DNA of 41,628 nucleotides from Mesostigma viride (Eukaryota > Streptophyta > Mesostigmatophyceae > Mesostigmatales > Mesostigmataceae), in the NCBI GenBank assembly GCA_009746045.1, contig RPFO01000896.1, positions 1 to 41,628 on the forward strand, read 5' to 3'. The translations under genes were made by a program, and so were the position numbers. This document shows, in pieces, positions 30,690 through 41,628 of this stretch. Below the pieces are notes generated by a model. It saw only the letters and a program-made list of their open reading frames with translations. It did no database searches and was not told the origin of the DNA. The first letter of the stretch is position 1, and each line of letters opens with the position of its first letter.

Positions 30690-33600
30690 CTCAAGCTTTA
30701 ATGACGCAAAGAGAGCCTTACGGGTGGGACACTTCAGACCCTGCCACCCCATGACCACCCTCCTATCTGGTGCTAATAGCCCTAGGCTGAGGCACTTCAC
30801 CCTCTGCCATTTATATGGGTTCATCAGCGTGTATAGGACTCTGTACTGAGGCCCTGCAGCCTGTGGCACTTTTGTGAGTGCGTCTGCTGCATTGTCAGGG
30901 TCTCGGATGTGAGTCTTGGACTCCAGATAGGTACACTCCTGCTTGAGGACAATCCAGTCCAAATCGGTGTGCACAGCCAAGGGGTTGTCCAGGAAAGAGA
31001 GAAGGGATTGACTGTCAGTCAGCAGATGGGATTTGACACCAGCATAACTACCAGCCTGATGCTGCAACCACACCAGCAGATGGTTCAAGTACCTGGCATG
31101 TAACACAGCAGATACCACAGCACGGCATTCAGCTACATTGCTGCTGACTGCCTTGCGCTTGTGGAGTCTGCTGAACCAGGAAACCAAAGACTGCTTGCCA
31201 GTGGGGTTAGACAACATAAAGAGACCTGCCTCTCTGGCTTGTACCTTAGTGACTACCCGTGACTCCATGGAACTGTCCATCATGCATGTGATGTAATGGG
31301 TTGGAACAGATCCAAGGCATGAAGAATAAGGGGAGGCCATCATGTAACACCTGTTTAATAGCCCTAGACCCTACCTCCATGAGGACATCATCATCCACTC
31401 TGCTGACCACGCCAGGTGAGGAGCACAAGTGGCACACAGCCAACCTAGCTTACCCCTAATAGTGGGACAGAGATCAGGAGTGATGTCAGAGGGAAGAACA
31501 TCTTGCAAGACATGACATACTCAGGGGATGCTTTGAGAGAACACACCCACTCCTTCTGCTCCTTAAACAGGTTCAGAATGATGCCACAGAACTTGACAGG
31601 ATCTTTCCCCAGCTCCAGCTGCTTGCCTAATTCAAAGCTAGCAGACACTTGAGCAATGAAATCCTCCACAGCTGCCCTGGGACCAGTAATGAGCTGATCA
31701 TCCCCATGCCACACAAACATCATCATACCAGCAGGATGAGGGATGGTGAAGAAACAAGGGTCAATATCATCATACTGGGCCCCCAGCTTCAGGAAGACCT
31801 CTTGGGCAGACAGCCTAAAAATTTTAGGTGCTGACTGAAGCCCTTCTACCCCCAAGTTAGGCCTTAATGAGGTTCCTTGATGTCCCCAGACCAGACTTTG
31901 GGAGTGTTTACCACATAGACTTGACCCCTCCACACCTTTTGGGCTATGTCAGGGTTGCCTTTAAGGAAGGCTCGTTTAATGTCAGTGGCTTTACACACGT
32001 AGTCCTTACCAGCATTCAGATGGTGAAGGAAAGTGGCCAACAGGACCTTAAGAGACGTCTGCTGAATACCAGGGGTATACAGTTCAGCCTCTGTTAGCTC
32101 AGTGGAGCCCCTGAACTCCGTGACACAAGGTCTGGCATGAAAAATGGGAGGTGTCCCATCTGCCTGGGGTTTATGCTTGCAGACAAACTTCAGTCTGAGC
32201 TTTCTGGCCCCTTGTGGCAGTGCCTCAATCGGTGTTACAGGTGGTACCTGGGACTTGCTACGTGGATCAGGACAAACCCATTCCTCTCTAGCCCTGTTAA
32301 AGGCTTCCATCCATTTCAGAAAACCAATCTGCGTTTGACAGTCTTTGACCACATCATCATAGGACAAGGGAGACATGGACGCTATGTCCCATCTACCAAG
32401 CCCAAACGCAGAGGGGTGTAGCTTCTGAGAATGAATGAGGGAATCAACACAGGGTTCCTGACCTGGGAGGTATTTTATGTTGACAGCATTGATGGCTGCT
32501 TCCAGGCCATCACTGATCTGTGTTAAAGGAATTTTAAAATGGTCCAGGGTGACCTGCCCCACCCCAGTCACACTCAACCTCCCAGCTGAGATGACTACTC
32601 CAGGGTATGAGACAAATGGTTCCCCCAGCAGTGCATTCCCCTTGTAGCCCTCTACTACCTGGAAGGGAGTGGGCACACCCAGAATGGGAATTAGCACTTG
32701 GCCTTTGACTGCCATTTTTGTTTTGCCTGAAAAATCTGACACTCTAGCCCAGGGCGAGCGTTGCAGACTTAGGCCAGATACAGCTTGTGCACTGATGATG
32801 CTCACCTGTGCCTGTGTGTCTACTGCCAGAATACTGGGATCCTGGTAGATTCACCCACAGCATTGACTTGTGCTGCACCTGCTGCCATTTGTGCCTTGGC
32901 AGTGTGTGCTCTATGTAGAGCTTTTAGAGCCTCAGCAAATTTATTCCTGGGGACAACAGGATCTGCTGCTACTTGTGGCTGTTCCTGAGATGAGGGAGGA
33001 GCGACCTGCTGCTCATCCAGTGCACGTTCCTCCTGCCCAGTTGGACCATTGGGCTGTGGTGGGGCTGCACCACTGAGGAACACAGGAGCGTCTATGGTTG
33101 TGTTGCTTGCATCAGCTATGTCCCTGGCCAGTTCACTGGGTGAGACCAACCCACCAGACTGAGGCTCTGAATCCATGTCCAAGAATTCTACCCCTGACAC
33201 GTCTGCCAAAGGAGGGTAATAAAGCTTCAGTCTATGCTTGCCAACCATTCGCTCTCTGTGATGCTGAATAGTCACCGTGTCACCTGTTTCTGACAACCTG
33301 ATGATTTCAGCTGGACCATGCCATCTACCAGAGTGGGCTTTGTTCCCTTCCCCTCCCTATAGTAGAGTACCTGATCCCCCACTTCAAACACAGGCCTGGC
33401 ATTACTTTTATCCTTTTTTGCCAGCAACTTGGCCAAGTGTTGCCTTTGCGTGTTGTAGTGGTCTAGTACCTCCTGAGAGTAGCTACCTGATTGCAGGCCA
33501 ATTGGTGTGATTTCACCAAAAGGAGAAGACATGAGGGGTTTGGTGTTCAGAGTTCTGCACACCTCAGCTGCCCACGCTGTCCTATCAGCATAGCTCCCAG

Positions 33601-34905
33601 ACTCTGCTGTCCTGGACTCATTTTTCTTTATGAGGTCCCTGATAGCACGCATGGTACGTTCAATCATCCCCTGGCGTTCATGATCTTGAGCCCCAGCAAT
33701 GTCTATCTTGGGCAGATCAGGATAATCTTGTATCCACGTGAACTGCTGATCCAGCATTAGTTTTTCCTGAGGATGATACCGTGCTAGTGCAATCAGCAGG
33801 GCTCTGTGCAGTTGTTCATTGGCCATGCCTGGCAAGGGTTCTATCACACAAACCTAGACCAGGCATCTTTTAGGACCAAGTAATACACCGTGTCCTTCAC
33901 CAGGTGTATCACATCCCCTACTAGCTTTCCTCTAGCCAGTGGTGGGGTGGCCACATGCCATCTCTTGGGTTTAGGTGCATGCAGTTGGCACGCTTCACAG
34001 TGCTTCCTGACATGCCTGCACATCTGTTCCAGGTCACGGCCATCAATTTTATTGGCCAGCCTTTCTGCCACTGCCTCATGCCCCATTGCCTTGTGTAGCT
34101 GCTGGGCTAACCTGGCATAGGATATAACCTTATCTGCTGCTGCATCTAAGGAGGCTATAGTGGGATCTTGGGCCACCTGTGCTAACGTCATGTCATAAGC
34201 CAGGTCCCAATCCACGTCCTCACTGTCAGGCAATACAGAGCAAATAGAGGGTACACGGCCATTAAGAAACCAGGGTACAGGAGACTTACAGTCGTCCTGA
34301 GTGCTGGCTTGTTTTGGGGTGCGCCCCGTCGAGGCTCCCTTCCTGGGCTTGTTGCAGCGTCCCCCTGCAGGTAACGGGTGGCGGGGCTCCCAGCAACCTG
34401 GGCACACATCCACATCAGATCCAAGTTCGGGTTTGCCCTTCCAGCAATCATCCCTCTCATGCCCCTTGCATGAGCACCTGGTGCAGTACAGGGTGGAGTC
34501 GTGAGGCTTACCTTTTTGACTAGGCCCCTGAGAGGGCCCTGCCTTACTGCCTGTGTTCCCCTTTCCCCCCTTGTCTGATTTCCCCTGCTGCTTGGATGAC
34601 CCCCCTGCCTTCTTACCTTGCTGGGGACCCTTGAACACCGCCTTGACCTGAGCTACCACCTCCTTGATGAGCTTCTTCCTGCTAGGCCCTGCACCGTCCT
34701 GACTACCCCCCCCTTGGACTTTGTTAACCTTGGGTTCCTTGACAGTGGAGAAGGGTTCTAGGCTCTGCTGAATGAACAACATGGCCCCCCTAAAATCATC
34801 CCACTTGTCTTTAAGGCCAGCCAGCAGAACTGCGTTGGTGTTCTTGTCTAACTCGGCTTTGGTGAGCCACTGATGGATCAGGTACTTAGAGTTGAGCTTC
34901 TTCAA
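30690..34905 (-). pseudogene. pol: integrase, protease-like, RT, RNase H (frameshifted)
   Basis: CCHC knuckle CTRCSCKGHERDDC (~34,440-34,490). Integrase zinc motif HKAMGH...HCEACQ (~33,985-34,095), then a DDE core: D in IHLVKDTVYYLVLKD, D in LMLDQQF, E in HERQGMIER. A GPY/F-like module RWHGPAEIIRL follows (~33,300). A retropepsin-like domain comes next (AVDTQAQVSII ~32,825; NALLGEPF ~32,640). RT has ATDIKRAFLKG (~31,970) and the catalytic FVWHGDDQLITG (~31,700). RNase H has MDSSMESR, NVAECRAV, LLTDSQS and NAADALTKV (~31,290-30,860). Frame changes occur near 33,850, 33,340, 32,830, 31,900 and 31,440. Confidence 0.8.
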
Positions 34906-35046
34906 CTCCTCGTCCCTGTCTATGTACAGGACATACTGTTTGTTGTCCGTACGTAGTCAGACTTGTTGACTTTGTATGAAGCCAACCATGTGAACCCCTT
35001 GAGAGCCTGCAGGTGTTCCCCCTTGGTCAAAGCCCTTTTAGGTCTG

Positions 35047-37054
35047 CTATGAATTCTGTGAAGATTTGCACCTCCTCTGCCCCAGGCGTGCTGCCCTCCT
35101 CTCATACATCTGCACCATTTGTTTTATGCTAGGTGCAGATTGGTGGATCGTGTTAGACACCCTAAGAGCAGGAAACCAATCACGGATATTATCATGGGAC
35201 CATGAGTGTTCTATCTTGAAAAGAAACTCAAGTGCATCCTCCTGCACAAATCCCTCAGCTAGACCTGGGAAGGTAATCCTATCTTCCCTACGGGATGCAT
35301 CAAACCTGGGTCGCTGTGGTACAGCGACAGTCGCTTGTGGTTGAGGTTGCTGCTGCTGCTGCTGCTGCTGCTGCGGTTGCTGTTGCTGTTGCTGCCGCGG
35401 CTGCTGCTGCTGCTGCTGCTGTTGCTGATGCTGTGGCTGCTGCTGCTGCTGCTGGGTTGTCGCTCCAGCGTTGCTGCCGCCCGCCATACCCCCGGTGCTT
35501 GCTGGTGCCCCTCCCCCTGGTGCTCCCCCGTCCTTCCCCTCGTCACCATCCTCCTCTGGATGCGACCGCTGGGGCGTAGACGATGGTCCACACCCCTCCT
35601 GCCACTTTCCTTGGCGGACCCGCTTGGCGGCCCTCAGCAGTTGCTCGATTGCCTCTGCTGCCCGCGCCCGCTTGGTCGGGTTGGCCTCCGCTGCGTCCAG
35701 CTCCTGGTGGAGTAGTGCAGCGATGCGGTCCAGCTCCAGGTCCGTGTCGGTCTGCATGGTGTGTTTGGGTGTGGGGGTGGGGGGTGGGGTGTGTCTGCGC
35801 CAGCGAACACGCTCACGCGCGTTTAACAAGGCCGTTCCTCGCTGGGCCCTTGCTGGCTGTGGGGTACGCATGAAGTCCATACGCGTCCGCAGCGGCTCAT
35901 GTGGCGCCAGACCACGCTCAAACCGGATTGCTCCGAATTCTCCCTGCAGAGCCCAGGTCCTGGCCGCCTCCTGATACCTGCGCAGAGCCCGCTCCTCCTT
36001 GCGCATGCGCCTGTCTAGGCACGAGCATTCCCTGCTCTTCCTGCCACCGGCCTCCTGCTCCCTCGCCGGGCCCACCATCGTTGCCAGTGTCGCCTCTGAC
36101 CTCTTCATGGCTGCGTCCAGCCTCGCCTGGTGACGCCGGGTCTTCTGCTGCGTCGTGCGCCTTCGCACGGAGTCGCTTCATCTCCCGATGCTGCGCCTCC
36201 CTGCTGCGCGCTCCCTAGCCAACTGTTCTCCGCCATGGACCGCACCATTGCCCTCTTGGCCTTCCGCTGGCAATGCCTGGCGTACTCTATCTTGGCCAGA
36301 CGCTCTGCCTCCACCATGGCCGGGTCCATCAAAACCAGCTCCTCTCCCGCGCTCCTGGCTGCATTCCACCGACGAGTCGGTCTCCTGCAGCACATCTCCA
36401 GCCATGCGCCTGAAGGAGCGCGCTGTGCGCCTGTGCGCAAAGGTGTAAGCTCGTTCTTCTTGCGGAGAACGTATGGGGGCGCCTCTCGCGCGCCTGTCGG
36501 CCCCGCGCGCAGCCCGCCCTCGCCACTCGATCCCCTCTGCTGCCGCTCCGCGAGCTCCCGGGCTTCTGTCAATCTCAGTCTCCGCCCGCAGCTGAGCCTC
36601 GCGCTGAGCCTCCAGCTCGCGCTGCTGCTCCAGCTCCTTGCGGAGCTGGGCCTCCTGCCGAATGCGCTCTGCCTCTCGGCGGAGCAGCTCCTCGCGTTTC
36701 CCTTGTCCTCCGGCAGCTCGAGATCCACGAGGTCCTCGTCCTCGTCGTAGCCATCTGACGGGATGTCCCCCACCGGCACCACCCTCCCCGGCCCCGTAAC
36801 CAGCTCGGGTGCCGTGGGCTGCCCTTCGCCGGTGGTGCGTTGGGACGCCATACATTGTACAGCGGCGGCCTTGCCGCCAACTGATCCAGGAACCGCGGGT
36901 CCTCGTCCGAAGACGAGCGACCACTGCCGGCATCGCTGCCAGCGTGATCATCCCTCCCCTGCCGGCCCCGCACTGCCGCCCGGTAGTCCAAATCTTCGGA
37001 CGATGGGGACAGGCTTGACTCCGAAGAGCCCTCACGATCAGAAACGTTCGACAT
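35047..37054 (-). pseudogene. gag-like region (frameshifted)
   Basis: Starts MSNVSDREGSS at 37,054. Frames change near 36,850, 36,730, 36,400 and 36,170. It contains a charged coiled-coil (ELLRREAERIRQEAQLRKEL), a glutamine-rich segment encoded by CAG repeats (~35,345-35,455) and then FVQEDALEFLFKIEHSW, which resembles the start of a capsid-like region (SWSHDNIRDWFPALR). It continues in another frame through ~34,920 toward the CCHC knuckle. Structural packaging role by position. Confidence 0.6.
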
Positions 37055-37097
37055 TTTGAATGATAGAGATGAAAACTGTGAGAGTTTTATAAATGCA

Positions 37098-37618
37098 AGT
37101 TAATGCACTCGTGCAAATGGATGCGAACGTGTGTTGGATTATGCAATGGCTGGCATAATATCAACCCATGCAAGCTTGCCAAGCTGGATTGCATGGGCAC
37201 GTAGGTTAGGGTAACCTAGCTATCCTGCACTAGTGCTAACCAATGAGGTGCTGGCTCCGTCCAGCTAGATCTACTCCAGCTAGGACTGATACGATGCCCA
37301 CAGGCAACGACTGCCTAACAGCACTACGTGGAGGTCCTGGACCTCCCCTAGGACCTCCGTACAGGACTAGCACTGCAACCACCTTGTGGTCTGCATCACA
37401 GCTCATAAACCCTACCACGTGAATACCCACGTGCGTGTGCACTACATATCTCAGTGCTAATATCTAGCACCCACGTGCCCATCATGGCACGTGCGGATCT
37501 AAATCCTAGTAGAGATATGTCCAGTGTACTACACTACCGTCCATGTCCGTATCCCACTTGGGAGACGGGGACAACGCCACGTGTACTGATAGTCTAGGCC
37601 TGAAGCCCTAGAATAACT
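37098..37618 (-). repeat. 5' LTR (right copy)
   Basis: Near-identical to the left LTR and carries the same CACGTG cluster. On the minus strand it would hold the promoter of the element. Confidence 0.9.
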
Positions 37619-38219
37619 ACTCTCTGCTGAGATGCCATGTGCATGTACACCAGCTATTGAATTGAATTGAATTGTAACATAACTCCGTTGTTAGAATATG
37701 TAGCACATATCCCTGAGAAGGGGCATATGGCTTTTAATACATTCTAGGCTACTTCCTGCAAGAGTGGAATGTAAGCAACACTTGCTCTAGGCCTCAAGGG
37801 CACCGGCACCACCATGCTGTCTCAGGTTCAACCCAGCTAATTAAGGGGACCCCGGCACGGGGAAGGAAGATCATCATGGCTATACAAGGGCTAGGGCATG
37901 GCTTCTCGACAGAGATCTCTCTGCATATAATAGGCATAGCATAGCTAAATTATTAATGCAACATCCATGGGGGTCCCATTATAGGCATGGCTTGGCTAAA
38001 TTCTGAAGGCAACATCCATGGGGGCCATTATGGGCGCACATGCGCGTGGGCCACATGCTAGGCTAAGCCTGACTAATCTACACTACTGGTATGGATTCCC
38101 TAGTCTGAGGTGGCAGGAGGGGGCTGCCAGGGCTTGTGGTCAACGTGGACGACCGCCCCCCTCCAGTATACCGGCTTCCCCCCTGCGCTCTGCCGGAGCT
38201 GAAGGTAGGTCGGCCATAG
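37619..38219. mobile_element. Remainder of split ORF1 UTR, then ORF1-family 3' end (minus)
   Basis: 37,619-37,640 completes the target UTR (+). From ~37,652 an (ATTCA)n tail, a decayed hairpin and a subfamily B 3' UTR run on the minus strand. The UTR ends in ORF1 coding sequence TYLQLRQSAGGKPVYWRGAV (38,100-38,219). It is cut at 38,219 by the second LTR element. Confidence 0.65.
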
Positions 38220-38833
38220 AGTTGAGTGAGAGTTTACCACCGAGGGAATCCATGGCTCTTGCAGGAAAGTTGCCTTTATTATAATAAGCAAACACAGACG
38301 TAAGTCACGTCAAGTCCGAGACTGCACGTAGCACAGACGACAGGGTCGTTGTGCCAAGAGAGCGTGCACGCAAGAGCTAGCGTCCCGGTGCGACCAAGTC
38401 ACACATATAGCTTGCTAGGGACGCGTCCAAGTATTCAGCTGTACTGTCACAGCTGATCTGTCAATCAATTGATTACACGGACTCTGGCACGCCTTTGGCG
38501 CGCAGATCTATCAATTGTCCATACGGCTAGTCCTGTGGACCTATCCGTACATTACTCAGCACCAATTGTCTCATAGGTCCTGGCGCGCTACAGCACGCCT
38601 ACCTATCAATTGACTATCAAGTCCTGTACAAGTCCTGTCAACGTCCTGCGGACTATCAAAGTGACACTTGTACATCCTGTGTCCGTACGCGCCCACAGTG
38701 GCGCGCCGGGTACTGTCGGCACACTAGGAAACGTCATAACTTTTTACGTCCCGTATCCAAATGAGGCGTTTAAGGTGCGTTGGAAAGAGCGTAACAATCT
38801 CTATCCACCTAACGTAAATCCTTTACGTTAACT
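38220..38833 (-). repeat. Putative 3' LTR of second copia-type element
   Basis: Starts AGTTGAG, exactly where ORF1 homology stops, and ends GTTAACT. It is followed by a polypyrimidine stretch (CCTTCTTTTCTTT) much like the one next to the first element's 3' LTR. The partner LTR is outside the window, so the call rests on these boundaries and the pol remnant beyond. Confidence 0.55.
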
Positions 38834-39780
38834 CCAATCCCTTCTTTTCTTTAGGGATCACATCCCCTGCCAGGGACCCTTGAAGTAGCTTGAAATGTCC
38901 TTCACTCCAGCTTGAAGCTTGAACAGATGTCTTTAATGGCCAATGCCATTCCCCCAGCCCTTTCTTTTAAGGAACTGGAAAAGAAACAGATCTGCCACAG
39001 GGAAAACCATTCCATGAGAAATGGATAAAAACCTATGGAAGTGGCATTACAGAGTACCACCAGATATTAGGAACAAACAAAATTAAATACATACAGGTTA
39101 ATTCTATGAGGTCTTCTCCAGGAATTAATCCCATCACCTCGGTAGAGCCTCCAGTACAATGACCTTCTGGCGGTGAGTTACATTAATCCCAGATCTAATC
39201 CATAAAACCCAGTACATATTCAATATAAGTACAATAAATCCATGACAATTAAAATACCACTTGACAAAGTAAGGCGTATTACAATAGTTTCCCCGTCATT
39301 CTCTCAACAGGTTAGTATTGGCGCCCGTCTACGGCGCCCGTCTACTTGTCAGATGATAAATTGCCACAGCAAACAAATGACAAAATGAAACACATAGGCA
39401 ACAATTAAATCCTGCCCTGGGGAACTAGGGAAGTCTGAACAGGTGAAACACCTGAGCAGGCCAGCTTGTAGAAACATAATACCAGGGAATCGAACCCGCC
39501 CTATAAACCCCAGCATATAGGTTCCCAGACCATTGTGAGAGGTATGTACAAACATACATTTTTTTTTTAAATAGAATACATGGTCTGTAATGGACCTGTC
39601 AACCTTGTGTAGTCAACAGCATGAACCCCAGCCAAAACCTGGCTGTATCCTGATCAAAATCAGAGTGAGTGTACCATGGTCCATGAGCCTTAGTACAGAC
39701 TAATATACAGGTATTATGCCAGTCACAATGCTGACACTACCAACAAATCTGCTCTCCAATGCCCTATAACCAGGCACAGC
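38834..39780. other. Non-coding internal region of second LTR element
   Basis: No gene. Contains a short duplication GGCGCCCGTCTA (39,319-39,345) and a lone tRNA T-loop-like motif at 39,484-39,496 on the minus strand. It is longer than the equivalent 245 bp of the first element. Confidence 0.4.
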
Positions 39781-41628
39781 TTAGGCAGCTTGCTGAGATG
39801 GGTCCATCAGAGACTGAAGAACCTTGTATTGCACTGCTGCCTTCTGCACTAGCTTGGTCAAAGCATCAGCAGGATTGTCAACCCCAGGCGGATATGCTAA
39901 TATTGGCCAAGGAGGACAATTCCTTAAGAAGGAGATAATCCAAGTCCCTACTTCTGGCCATCTGCCTGTGCACAAAACTGCACCATCCCCATGGAGTCTG
40001 TTTTTAGAAGAGTGGTGACCTGAAGTGGCCAAGGAGTGTTAGAAGTCATCTGATGAAGCAACTCCTTCAGATAAAAGGCTTGTGTGAATGCCTTCACAAA
40101 TAGCCCTGCATTCTGCACATCACTGCTGACAGCCACCCGTTTGTGCAGGCGACTAAACCAGCTCACCAAACTCCCCAGGCCTTCCTGTCTGAGCACAAGA
40201 GCCCTGCAGCCTGCCCCTGACCTTGGAGACCTGCCTGCTGTCCATTGAGCTATCCACATACAGCTCCATGCAAATGGGTTGTGATAAATCCACTGCAGAC
40301 AACAGAATGCCAGACGAAGCCCTGACCTGATCAGCCACCTTGGCAGACCCTAGCTCTGTCAATGTCATCAGGCAACCTGGCTATGACCATAAGGTCTGGC
40401 CTGGAAATGCTGCCACCCAAGCAACCATGCCCCTCACCATAGGACACAGTGCCTGTGTGATGGTTGGAGGAAGCTTGCTAATGAGGGTCTTTGATAATCA
40501 TTGCCCCCACCCAGCAGCATACGCCACTCCCCCTCTTCTCACCAGTGTGGCCTCCATGCCCACAAACAGCAGAGGCTCATTTCCACCTGCCATTGCTCCC
40601 TACCCAGAGGAAACTTGGACTTAATGATGGGATCAGCTCCTTAAGCCACGACGTGGGAGCTATCAGATGTAGGTCATCCCCGTGCAGCGAAGCATACACT
40701 GGTAAGCCTTCCCATTGCCCCAGAAACAGACAGGGGTCTACAGGATAGACACTTTCAAGTTGCAATGCTCCTTCAGGAAACGGTTTAAAGTCTCCCTCCA
40801 GATTATTGGACTTGACCTCAGGCCTCCAGGCCCTTGAGGATTTTAAGGACATGTGTGGATGTCCTTTTCCATACAGCAGGCCACCTAACATAGAAAGGCG
40901 TCTTGCCCTCCCACTTTCCTGTGCCACATCTGCGTCCCTTCCAGAATGCCTCTTGAAGTCTACCACCACTGAGCCATAGTCCAAGCCCTTGTTGAGAAGG
41001 CCTAGAAAACACAGCAGCAGCTCACAGTGTCATGCAACATGCAGGGGTATACAACTCCTCAGCAGTGACTCACCAGTACCCTTGAACTCATTCAGCACTG
41101 GCCTGACATGTGGTACCTTGACCCGTCCACCTCCTTCATCTTGATGACAAACGTTGAGCTTGAGCAGAGTCGTGGCAGGAGGCAGGTCATTGACAGGTTC
41201 ACGCATTTCTTGGAATCCAGTCCTCCCCAGATTTAATCAGACCCAGTGTGACCTGGGGACACATGATGGGAGAGGACATGAGCTTCACCAGGCCTTGGTA
41301 GTTGATAGGGGCTGTGTCCAGAAGTGAGTGAGGACAATGCCCAAATGCTTGGATGACTAGCAGCTGGCAGTATGAGGTCATCAACCAAGGGCTCCTGCCC
41401 CTGGACACTTGCACACGCTTAACCGTCCTGGTTACTGCACGTGATAGGTGAGTGGTCCTGAAATTAATCAGTGGGACCTGACCAGCCCCTTCCTTAGTCA
41501 GGAGAGAGGACGTGATCACTACCCATCCTGGCATAGGAAATTCTGCCAGAAGAGCGGTCTTGATAGCCCTCCAAACACAAAAAGCAGTGTCCTGTCCAAG
41601 GATAGGAATGAATACCTCACCAGTACCT
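39781..41628 (-). pseudogene. Second copia-type pol fragment (protease-like, RT, RNase H), partial
   Basis: Reading leftward from the window edge: protease-like GEVFIPILGQDTAFCV and onward to GAGQVPLINF (41,628-41,440), aligning with the first element's GQVLIPILGVPTPFQV to GVGQVTLDHF. RT fragments follow (YGSVVVDFKRHSGRDAD ~40,960; ASLHGDDLHLIAP ~40,680), then RNase H (SLVSWFSRLHKRVAVSSDVQ ~40,160; DNPADALTKL ~39,850; end 39,781). Many frameshifts. It is related to but distinct from the first element. Upstream integrase and gag would lie beyond 41,628. Confidence 0.75.

Larger units (their letters stand above)
29900..37618 (-). mobile_element. Ty1/copia-type LTR retrotransposon (7.7 kb)
   Basis: LTRs of 522 bp (29,900-30,421) and 521 bp (37,098-37,618) differ by about one substitution and one indel. 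They start AGTTAATG and end ATAACT. A 5-bp TSD ACTCT lies at 29,895-29,899 and 37,619-37,623. Reading leftward from the right LTR the order is gag, CCHC knuckle, integrase, protease-like domain, RT, RNase H. RT before RNase H with integrase upstream places it with Ty1/copia. A purine-rich tract next to the left LTR (minus strand AAAGAAAAGTAATAATGGG) is the likely polypurine tract. I do not recognise a tRNA primer site next to the right LTR. Confidence 0.9.

Noticed and set aside
35295-35715. Plus-strand poly-Ala/poly-Leu frames
   Set aside because: Created by CAG/CTG repeats that encode the Gln-rich part of gag on the minus strand.
39475-39545. Possible minus-strand tRNA gene (T-loop GGTTCGATTCC)
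   Set aside because: The T-loop motif is good but the T stem pairs at only three positions, and no proper anticodon stem-loop or acceptor stem can be formed.

Overview
This is a repeat-dense piece of a nuclear genome from a eukaryote, most likely a unicellular alga or other protist. The evidence is GT-AG introns, LTR and non-LTR retrotransposons, DNA transposons with target-site duplications (TSDs), long microsatellites and serine/alanine/glutamine-rich proteins. I cannot name the species. Only two host genes are convincing. One is a minus-strand, multi-exon, bZIP-like coiled-coil protein (about 6.5-11.4 kb, possibly starting at 12.25 kb). The other is a plus-strand Fe-S RNA uracil-C5 methyltransferase of the TrmA/RlmD family (26.1-27.9 kb, one intron). 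Nearly everything else is mobile DNA.

Layout: 0.5-4.7 kb is a pile of 5'-truncated LINE-type fragments. They include two copies of a reverse-transcriptase C-terminal (nuclease-like) end and several 3' ends of an 'ORF1-only' element. 6.5-12.2 kb holds the bZIP-like gene. 13.03-25.61 kb is bounded by identical 8-bp direct repeats and by inverted arms of 2.67 and 3.07 kb, so it reads as one giant foldback/TIR element of about 12.6 kb. Its arms carry a GGAT/GGATGCAT array and possible small coding segments. Its centre carries a 1.74 kb piggyBac-like non-autonomous element flanked by TTAA, a near-intact L1-ORF1p-like gene, and many LINE 3' tails. 26.1-27.9 kb holds the methyltransferase. 28.2-29.9 kb is a degenerate LINE reverse transcriptase next to an ORF1-family 3' end. 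That ORF1 3' UTR is interrupted by a 7.7 kb Ty1/copia-type LTR retrotransposon (29,900-37,618; 5-bp TSD ACTCT). A second, related LTR element begins at 38,220 and runs off the right edge.

How the parts relate: the LINE-like families (RT-bearing, ORF1-only and a third C-terminal family) share a 3'-terminal stem-loop followed by different short tandem tails. This suggests one reverse-transcription machinery mobilises several passengers. In both LTR elements a retropepsin-like domain lies between integrase and reverse transcriptase, not before integrase as in canonical copia elements. The strongest candidates for something undescribed are the giant foldback element, the shared-tail ORF1-only system, and the IN-PR-RT domain order.
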